11,470 nt of DNA from the NCBI GenBank assembly GCA_958424475.1, contig CATZTY010000015.1, positions 1-11,470 of the forward strand, written 5' to 3'. This document shows, piece after piece, positions 7,336-11,470 of this stretch (within the stretch, counting starts at the first letter, position 1; each line of letters opens with the position of its first letter). Both the position numbers and the translations under genes were made by a program. Source of the DNA: an uncultured Collinsella sp. GTDB taxonomy: Bacteria > Actinomycetota > Coriobacteriia > Coriobacteriales > Coriobacteriaceae. Below the pieces are notes generated by a model. That model was given only the letters and a program-made list of their open reading frames with translations, was not told the DNA's origin and did not search any database.

Positions 7336-7437
7336 GCGCTTCGAACGCTGCTTGAGTGCCTCGGAAAGGCCGACAAGCGCCGTGAAGAACGAGACCAAAG
7401 CGGTCAGAAGTCTCACGAAATCAATCAGATCGGTCAT
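7312..7437 (-). CDS. 41-residue hydrophobic/basic peptide, candidate type I toxin
   Basis: This short reading frame opens with ATG at 7437-7435 and ends with TAA at 7314-7312. It is preceded by GGGAGGTGA with eight bases to the ATG after GGAGG, the best Shine-Dalgarno in the window and the main reason I believe it is expressed. The product begins MTDLIDFVRL and continues with an uninterrupted hydrophobic stretch (about residues 10-24, LLTALVSFFTALVGL). It ends in a strongly basic tail (KQRSKRNRRGRRR). One membrane segment plus a cationic tail is the plan of small type I toxins and holin-like peptides (TxpA, BsrG, TisB types); I do not recognise a specific family. A LexA-like box and an extended -10 promoter lie upstream, and a possible antisense RNA converges on its 3' end. 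The C-terminal codons share bases with a hairpin. An alternative is a small regulatory membrane protein unrelated to toxicity. Confidence 0.6.
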   Translation of the reverse strand: MTDLIDFVRLLTALVSFFTALVGLSEALKQRSKRNRRGRRR

Positions 7438-7501
7438 GGGCATCACCTCCCATCAGATGGAGGGCGTTGCCCGGCACATGGAACTGCCGCCAACAGTATC
7501 A

Positions 7502-7510
7502 ATTCTATCA
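7502..7510 (-). promoter_or_regulatory. Extended -10 promoter of the small peptide gene
   Basis: The minus strand reads TGATAGAAT here: a TGn extension joined to TAGAAT (five of six -10 bases). A -35-like TTCGCA lies 18 bases upstream, overlapping the LexA-like box. Transcription would start near 7495, giving a leader of about 58 bases. Confidence 0.5.
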
Positions 7511-7527
7511 AAGCGCAGTTAGATATG

Positions 7528-7541
7528 CGAATGTTTGTTCG
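7528..7541. promoter_or_regulatory. LexA/SOS-box-like operator
   Basis: CGAATGTTTGTTCG matches the CGAAC-N4-GTTCG SOS box of Gram-positive and actinobacterial LexA except for one base of the left arm (T for C). It is centred about 40 bases upstream of the predicted start site of the small gene and overlaps the -35 position, where LexA would repress. Whether this organism's LexA uses that consensus is assumed. Confidence 0.45.
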
Positions 7542-7565
7542 TATTTCAAGAGACCAGCGTCACCT

Positions 7566-7592
7566 GTGACAAAGGGGCTGTCCCTTTGTCAC
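7566..7592. repeat. REP-like palindrome, copy 2 (perfect)
   Basis: GTGACAAAGGG and CCCTTTGTCAC form a perfect 11-bp stem with a 5-base loop. It ends one base before the stop codon of the phosphatase gene, so it may also act as that gene's transcript end. It is the intact relative of the copy at 7130-7156. Both elements flank the small-peptide locus. Confidence 0.75.
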
Positions 7593-7593
7593 A

Positions 7594-8451
7594 TTATTCG
7601 ACGACGGTGCGGGAGTTTTGCTTATGCATGGTGGCAAGCATGTGTTTGGGGACGGCGTGGACCATGCAGCTGCCGATGGTCGCACTAGCGGCGGCCTTAG
7701 CGGCATCGCTTGCGTTTTTGGTCGCGTAGCTGTGACGGAAGCGCTTGAGCATGGCGATGTCGTTGCCGCCGTCGCCGTAGACCGCGACCTCGTCCTCGGC
7801 AATGCCGTAGTAGCCCGCCAACCAGGCCACACTCTCGCCCTTGTTGCACGCCACGTCCGTGATCTCGAACATCACCGGATCAAACGGCGCGTTGACCACA
7901 CGGTCCGAGCGCTCGGCCAAATACGCCTTAAGGTCGCGCTCCAGCTCGGGCGAGGTCACGCGACAGTTGATCTTGCACACATCGTGGCGCAGGATGTCAC
8001 CGATCGACTGGTCGAAATACTGTTCCTCGTGGTACCCGCCACGTGCACGCATACCGCGCATCACGATGCGCTTGATAGGACTGTCTTTTTTAAAGCCTGC
8101 CTGGTGCATCTCGAACGATCCACTCGAGAACATGCCATCGGGCGTGGAGCAGTCAAAACAGATATCCGGAAACTCCTTGAGCAGCTCCTCGGTAATCTGC
8201 GAGTCGATGGTCCAGGTCCTGAGCACCTCGCCATGGCTGTCGCGCACGATGGACCCAGTGGAGCAGCAGGCGTCGAGTGCCAGGCCCGTAAAGCCATGCT
8301 CGCCAATCGGCAGCGTCGAGCGCCCGGTCGCGGGAACCACATGCAGGCCAGCCTCGGTCAGCTCGCGAATGGCACGACGGATGGTCCCATCCGCCTCGTG
8401 CAGGGCGTTCAGCAGCGTTCCGTCTAAATCACTCGCAAACATCTTGATCAT
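7594..8451 (-). CDS. Cof-type HAD-IIB family phosphatase
   Basis: A 285-residue cytosolic hydrolase of the HAD superfamily, Cof/YidA subgroup, expected to dephosphorylate small phosphorylated metabolites such as sugar phosphates. All four HAD motifs are present: SDLDGTLL (nucleophile Asp8, acid/base Asp10), PATGR with Thr42, NKGES with Lys204, and YGDGGNDIAML with Asp227 and Asp231. The C2-type cap lies between motifs II and III, as in the family. Length is normal. The ATG at 8451 has AAGGAGAG about ten bases upstream; an alternative ATG three codons later would be too far from it. It may have its own promoter in the gap after glnK. The physiological substrate cannot be inferred, and the link to nitrogen control may be only adjacency. 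Confidence 0.88.
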   Translation of the reverse strand: MIKMFASDLDGTLLNALHEADGTIRRAIRELTEAGLHVVPATGRSTLPIGEHGFTGLALDACCSTGSIVRDSHGEVLRTWTIDSQITEELLKEFPDICFDCSTPDGMFSSGSFEMHQAGFKKDSPIKRIVMRGMRARGGYHEEQYFDQSIGDILRHDVCKINCRVTSPELERDLKAYLAERSDRVVNAPFDPVMFEITDVACNKGESVAWLAGYYGIAEDEVAVYGDGGNDIAMLKRFRHSYATKNASDAAKAAASATIGSCMVHAVPKHMLATMHKQNSRTVVE

Positions 8452-8479
8452 GGGCGTGTCTCTCCTTCGTCTTCACGAT

Positions 8480-8507
8480 ATTGTAGACGAGAACGGGCGC
8501 GCCCCAA
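8480..8507 (-). promoter_or_regulatory. Possible promoter of the HAD phosphatase gene
   Basis: On the minus strand TTGGGG (8507-8502) and TACAAT (8485-8480, five of six -10 bases) are 16 bases apart. The -35 lies at the loop and stem edge of the glnK downstream hairpin. A start near 8473 would leave a short leader carrying the ribosome site. Confidence 0.35.
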
Positions 8508-8522
8508 GAGAGGCGCGCCCGT
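8493..8522 (-). terminator. Hairpin after glnK
   Basis: ACGGGCGCGCC (8493-8503) and GGCGCGCCCGT (8512-8522) form a perfect 11-bp GC-rich stem with an 8-base loop, 16 bases past the glnK stop. The tail TTCTCGTC is poor in U. Termination may be partial. Confidence 0.6.
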
Positions 8523-8538
8523 CAGGCGAAAGATTGTC

Positions 8539-8877
8539 CTACACCGCGGCGGGGCCGTGTTCGCCGGTACGGATGCGGATAACTTCCTCGACCGGCTCGA
8601 CCCATATCTTGCCGTCTCCAACGGCACCGGTGCGAGCAGCATTGCAGATAATCTCGACAATTCCGTCGACATGCTCATCGGCGCAAATGAGCGTGAACTG
8701 CACCTTAGGGATCGTGTTGACAAGCAACTCGTTGCCGCGCACGTATTCCTTCCAGCCATGCTGTGCACCGCAGCCCTGCACCTGGTTGATAGTCATACCG
8801 CGAACATCAGCAGCAAACAGCGCGTCTTTGAGAACCTCAAGCTTTTCCTGACGCACGATAGCCGTGATCTTTTTCAT
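8539..8877 (-). CDS. glnK: PII nitrogen regulatory protein GlnK
   Basis: This 112-residue trimeric PII signal protein senses 2-oxoglutarate and ATP/ADP and is expected to close the AmtB channel encoded just upstream. The N-terminal MKKITAIVRQEKL, Gln39, Lys58 in PKV, TGAVGDGKI (83-91) and RIRTGE (101-106) are all in family positions, so ligand binding looks intact. In the T-loop Arg47-Gly48 is kept; Arg47 is the residue that enters the AmtB pore in the E. coli complex. Position 51, normally the Tyr that is uridylylated or adenylylated, is Leu, and position 46 is Val. Regulation is therefore probably by ligands alone. The ATG is preceded by GAGAGG. The gene lies 156 bases downstream of amtB, separated by a long palindrome. 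Confidence 0.95.
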   Translation of the reverse strand: MKKITAIVRQEKLEVLKDALFAADVRGMTINQVQGCGAQHGWKEYVRGNELLVNTIPKVQFTLICADEHVDGIVEIICNAARTGAVGDGKIWVEPVEEVIRIRTGEHGPAAV

Positions 8878-8924
8878 AATGAATTCCTCTCTTTAATAAA
8901 AGAAATTGATTGTCCTTCACATGA

Positions 8925-9030
8925 CACGGGTTTTCCAGGTGCCCGAGATTGCCCCGAAAGAGGAGCGCCGCGTACTTCGGTACGCAAGCGACGGTTTGAG
9001 GGGCAAGGTCGGGTGCCTGGGAAAGCCGTG
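8925..9030. repeat. 106-base symmetric palindrome between amtB and glnK
   Basis: The outer arms (about 8925-8955 and 9000-9030) pair base for base without net gaps, with few mismatches. At the centre, GCGTAC-TTCG-GTACGC makes a perfect 6-bp stem closed by a TTCG tetraloop (8970-8985). The region between core and arms pairs poorly. It begins three bases after the amtB stop. It may be a mobile palindromic repeat unit, a transcript stabiliser or an attenuator of glnK; there is no U run on either strand. Confidence 0.8.
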
Positions 9031-9033
9031 CCG

Positions 9034-10311
9034 CTAGTCAAGTCCCGAGAACGAGGGATACGCGCTCTCGCCGTGCTGACTCGCGTCCAAGCCCAGCGCC
9101 TCGTCGGCCTCGTCCACACGCAGGCTGCCGTGGAACAGCGTCTTGACCACCGCGGCGATCACCAAATCGAGCACCAGCACAATAGCGACCGTCACCACAA
9201 TGCCCAAAATCTGCGAGATGAGCAGCGACACATCGCCCGTGTAGAACAGACCGCCCTTACCGGTCCACGAGAGCTCCGGCACACAGAACAGGCCCGTGAG
9301 CACGCCGCCCAGGATGCCGCCGATGCCGTGGCAACCGAACGCGTCGAGTGCATCGTCGTAGCCAAACTTGGTCTTAAGATGGCTGATGGCCAGGTAGCAG
9401 ACGGGAGACACGATCAGGCCCATAACCAGCGCTGCCCACGGCTCGACAAAGCCCGCGCCCGGCGTGACCACCACAAGGCCCGCAACCAGACCGGTGCTGG
9501 CACCCACCAGCGTGGGGCGACCGGTGTGCACGCGCTCGACGGCAAGCCACGAGACCATGCCCGCCGCGCTGGCCGTCACGGTGTTGAGGATGGCGAGTGC
9601 CGCCACGGCGTTGGCCTTAAACTCGCTGCCACCGTTAAAGCCAAACCAGCCAAACCAAAGCAGGCCGGCGCCCAGCGCCACAAACGGCACGTTATGCGGA
9701 CGGTAGCTCACCACGCCAAAGCCACGACGACGGCCGAGCATCAGGCAGAGAATCAGGCCCGTCAGACCGGACGAAATATGTACCACGTCGCCACCGGCAA
9801 AGTCGAGTGCGCCGATGATGTCGCCGATAAAGGAGCCCTCGCCGCCCCAAACCATGTGAGCAAGCGGCGCATAGACCGCGAGCAGCCAAATGCCCAGGAA
9901 GGTTGCCATGGCGCTAAACTTAACGCGCCCGGCCAGGCTGCCCGTAACGATAGCGGCGGTGATCATGGCAAACGCCATCTGGAATGCGATGTTGATGATC
10001 TGAGGATAGACGGCACCGTCCGCAGCATTGCCCTCGGCCGCCAGCAGCACCTGGTTGAGCACCGGCAGGCACAGCAGCTGGTCAAAGCCTCCAATAAACG
10101 GGCTGGAACCGTCGCCGCCGTAGGCCAGCGACCAGCCGGCAACAATCCACAGCACACCAACCAGGCCAATGGCGCCAAAGCACATGAGCATGGTGTTGAT
10201 GACATTTTTGCGCCTGGACAGGCCACCATAGAAAAACGCCAGGCCCGGTGTCATTAAAAACACGAGCATGGTGCAGATGAGCATAAACGTTGTCGATCCC
10301 GTATCGTACAT
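9034..10311 (-). CDS. amtB: Ammonium channel AmtB
   Basis: A 425-residue Amt/Mep/Rh-family inner-membrane protein with about eleven membrane helices, conducting ammonium into the cell. Twin pore histidines are His178 (DVVHISSG) and His328 (FGCHGIGG). Asp170 in DFAGG and Trp155 in HMVWGG fit the recruitment site, and Phe110 and Phe225 fit the aromatic gate. The cytoplasmic tail LRVDEADEALGLDASQHGE (398-416) is the conserved segment that contacts GlnK. I start at the ATG at 10311 because MYDTGSTTFMLICTM begins directly with the first helix and AAGGGG lies six bases upstream. The frame stays open for 73 more codons to 10530, but those encode no hydrophobic segment and overlap the regulatory repeats. 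It is cotranscribed with, or followed by, glnK. Confidence 0.94.
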   Translation of the reverse strand: MYDTGSTTFMLICTMLVFLMTPGLAFFYGGLSRRKNVINTMLMCFGAIGLVGVLWIVAGWSLAYGGDGSSPFIGGFDQLLCLPVLNQVLLAAEGNAADGAVYPQIINIAFQMAFAMITAAIVTGSLAGRVKFSAMATFLGIWLLAVYAPLAHMVWGGEGSFIGDIIGALDFAGGDVVHISSGLTGLILCLMLGRRRGFGVVSYRPHNVPFVALGAGLLWFGWFGFNGGSEFKANAVAALAILNTVTASAAGMVSWLAVERVHTGRPTLVGASTGLVAGLVVVTPGAGFVEPWAALVMGLIVSPVCYLAISHLKTKFGYDDALDAFGCHGIGGILGGVLTGLFCVPELSWTGKGGLFYTGDVSLLISQILGIVVTVAIVLVLDLVIAAVVKTLFHGSLRVDEADEALGLDASQHGESAYPSFSGLD

Positions 10312-10415
10312 TCGCTCCCCCTTGGTCGTATGAACGTTGTCGGCGCCCATAATGCGGCCGAGGGGCAACTGGTGTAGACCAGATACGGCGTTGTTAAACG
10401 CTGTGTTGTCGAATG

Positions 10416-10473
10416 GAAACGGCGCCGCAATCTTGGAAACGGCGCGGCAACGGACACGAAACCAATGGGAAAC
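10416..10473. promoter_or_regulatory. GlnR-like phased GNAAC box upstream of amtB
   Basis: On the plus strand GAAAC (10436), GCAAC (10447), GAAAC (10458) and GAAAC (10469) occur at exact 11-base steps. An extra pair, GAAAC (10416) and GCAAT (10427), is also 11 apart. A 17-base near-identical direct repeat (10414-10430, 10434-10450, one mismatch) carries two of these units. The actinobacterial GlnR operator is four GNNAC-type half sites at 11-base steps, so this fits nitrogen control of amtB-glnK. The half sites read opposite to amtB transcription. Confidence 0.45.
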
Positions 10474-10566
10474 GCGTAAATCGAGAGGCCATCTATGCCC
10501 ACATTTCAAATCAGCTATATGCAGAGGCAAGGCAGTCCCAAGGCAGACTCCGCATCAGATTCGTCC

Positions 10567-10709
10567 GTGATTCCCCTAGGGGAAACACGGCTAGGAACTC
10601 TTTAGCGTGTTTTCCCTAAGGGAATCACAGTTGGCGGCGGCAGTAGCGTGTTTTCCCTAGGGGAATCACGATTGGGCAGAGCGATAAGGTGACTTCCCTA
10701 GGAAACACG
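10567..10709. repeat. Array of four 21-23 bp palindromic repeats
   Basis: The copies lie at 10567-10589 (+), 10606-10628 (-), 10647-10669 (-) and 10689-10709 (+, two bases shorter). In the + sense each reads approximately GTGATTCCCCTAGGG followed by AAAACACG, with CCCTAGGG as the palindromic centre. Centres are 39, 41 and 41 bp apart, near four helical turns, and the spacers are unrelated in sequence. The array lies between the stop of the membrane protein gene and the amtB regulatory region. It may be an operator array, a protein-loading site or a REP cluster. The adjoining 10477-10566 shows nothing I can support beyond a short AAGGCAG direct repeat. Confidence 0.8.
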
Positions 10710-10740
10710 CACTTGCAAGGCGCCTCTACGACTCCAGCTC

Positions 10741-11470
10741 TTAGCGGCGGAACAGCTCGCGGGCGCGGTCGCGGAGATTAGTTGCTCGAATGACACCTTC
10801 GTAGCGATTGATGCGCAGACGCGGGAAGGCGTTAAAGAAGCGTAGGTCGCGGCGGCTGAGCGACACGCTCGGCACCGGACGGCTCATGCGCTTGCCGGCA
10901 CGGAGACGGGCGAGCGATGGATGGGGCACGCTCGGCGCGGCATCGGCCACGCGGCGGGCGGCAAGCGCCAGACCGCGCGCGCCGTCCGAAATAAACGTCG
11001 GCATCGAAGCCTTCTCACGCAGGGCATCGAGCGCGGCATCGCCCAGCTCCGCCAGCCACGCGTTAACGGCACGACTGCGGATATGCGTCTGTGCCACCGA
11101 GTCAATCGTCGAATCGGGAATACGTTCGAGCATTGAGTCCGAGGCGTCGGCAAGCGACTCATTGATGCGGTCGGCAAGGTCGGCACGCACACGCTCCAGT
11201 TGATCGGACAGGCGGCGCCAACTGGCCAACGAGCACACCGCGTCGACCATCATCGCGACCGCGACGATAAAGGCGGACAGCCGCACAATCAGCACCGGCA
11301 GATGGCCAAGCAGCCCCAGCAATGCCGGCTCCACTAAACGGCAAATGCACAACGCACCCAAGCCGAATGCGCAAGCCCAGTACAGGCAGATACGTCCATG
11401 CAGGTTAAACGGTAGGTGCGAGTAATCCCAAAAGCGCGCGCCTGTTGTTTTTTCCAATAGAAGGTCCACA
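10741..11470 (-). CDS. Putative ABC-transporter type IV (CmpB-like) membrane protein, C-terminal part
   Basis: The gene enters from the right edge and only its last 242 codons are visible; the GTG near 11469 is not a believable start. WDYSHLPFNLHGRICLYWA matches the WDYS..PFN..GRICL signature of the putative ABC-transporter type IV family (ABC_trans_CmpB). These are multi-helix membrane proteins of unknown substrate. Two hydrophobic segments follow (about visible residues 27-54 and 57-86). After them comes a long charged, probably coiled-coil cytoplasmic region (RRLSDQLERVRADLADRIN). The C-terminus is Arg-rich (ending RDRARELFRR). No nucleotide-binding domain is present. The stop TAA at 10743-10741 is followed by the palindrome array, not by a clear intrinsic terminator. 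Function remains unassigned. Confidence 0.7.
   Translation of the reverse strand, partial: VDLLLEKTTGARFWDYSHLPFNLHGRICLYWACAFGLGALCICRLVEPALLGLLGHLPVLIVRLSAFIVAVAMMVDAVCSLASWRRLSDQLERVRADLADRINESLADASDSMLERIPDSTIDSVAQTHIRSRAVNAWLAELGDAALDALREKASMPTFISDGARGLALAARRVADAAPSVPHPSLARLRAGKRMSRPVPSVSLSRRDLRFFNAFPRLRINRYEGVIRATNLRDRARELFRR

Noticed and set aside
7421..7453. A 10-codon upstream frame (ATG at 7453-7451) overlapping the small peptide start
   Set aside because: It has no Shine-Dalgarno of its own and consists largely of the peptide's ribosome site. It is probably fortuitous, though translational coupling cannot be excluded.
8557..10257. A 566-codon plus-strand frame across glnK and amtB
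   Set aside because: It runs antisense through two well-recognised genes and the palindrome between them. The composition is low-complexity and no domain is visible.
10312..10530. N-terminal extension of AmtB by 73 codons
   Set aside because: The extra residues lack a signal or membrane segment and overlap the phased regulatory sites. The ATG at 10311 has a ribosome site and matches the family's usual start.
10567..10709. Reading the four repeats as a CRISPR array
   Set aside because: Repeats alternate in orientation and are palindromic, spacers are only 16-19 bases, and no cas gene is in view.

Overview
The window reads as chromosome of a high-GC anaerobic actinobacterium, most likely a gut Coriobacteriia member close to Collinsella. 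This is inferred from codon usage, a fused 2-hydroxyacyl-CoA-dehydratase-type activase next to a 3-hydroxyacyl-CoA dehydrogenase, and dense palindromic intergenic repeats. No sequence search was possible. Every protein gene I can support lies on the minus strand, so transcription runs right to left.

Right part (about 8.45-11.47 kb): a truncated membrane protein gene of the putative ABC-transporter type IV (CmpB-like) family is followed by a 429-base non-coding stretch. That stretch holds four 21-23 bp palindromes spaced about 40 bp apart and, nearer the next gene, an 11-bp-phased GNAAC array resembling a GlnR-type box. Then come amtB (ammonium channel) and glnK (PII). A 106-base symmetric palindrome separates these two genes. 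The PII protein keeps Arg47, which plugs AmtB, but has Leu where the modifiable Tyr51 normally sits. A hairpin closes the unit, and a Cof-type HAD phosphatase gene follows.

Middle (7.04-7.59 kb): the gap between the phosphatase and a TetR regulator contains two copies of a REP-like palindrome. Between them lies a compact locus: an unlisted 41-codon gene (7312-7437) with a near-perfect Shine-Dalgarno. It encodes one hydrophobic segment with a very basic tail. Its promoter has an extended -10 and carries a 13/14 match to the CGAAC-N4-GTTCG LexA box. A convergent promoter could make a short structured antisense RNA over its 3' end. I read this as a candidate SOS-controlled type I toxin-antitoxin system and the most novel item here.

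Left part (0.15-7.04 kb): the TetR-family gene (TTG start) lies 11 bases ahead of a 1595-residue protein and is probably cotranscribed with it. The large protein joins two ASKHA activase domains, a cysteine-rich linker, a DUF2229-like region and an HgdB-like C-terminal domain. A strong terminator follows. A 400-base intergenic region then carries interlocking inverted repeats sharing a 17-bp core, ahead of a monocistronic 3-hydroxyacyl-CoA dehydrogenase gene. Together the left-hand genes suggest CoA-thioester (hydroxyacyl/enoyl-CoA) fermentation chemistry, and the right-hand genes nitrogen acquisition.
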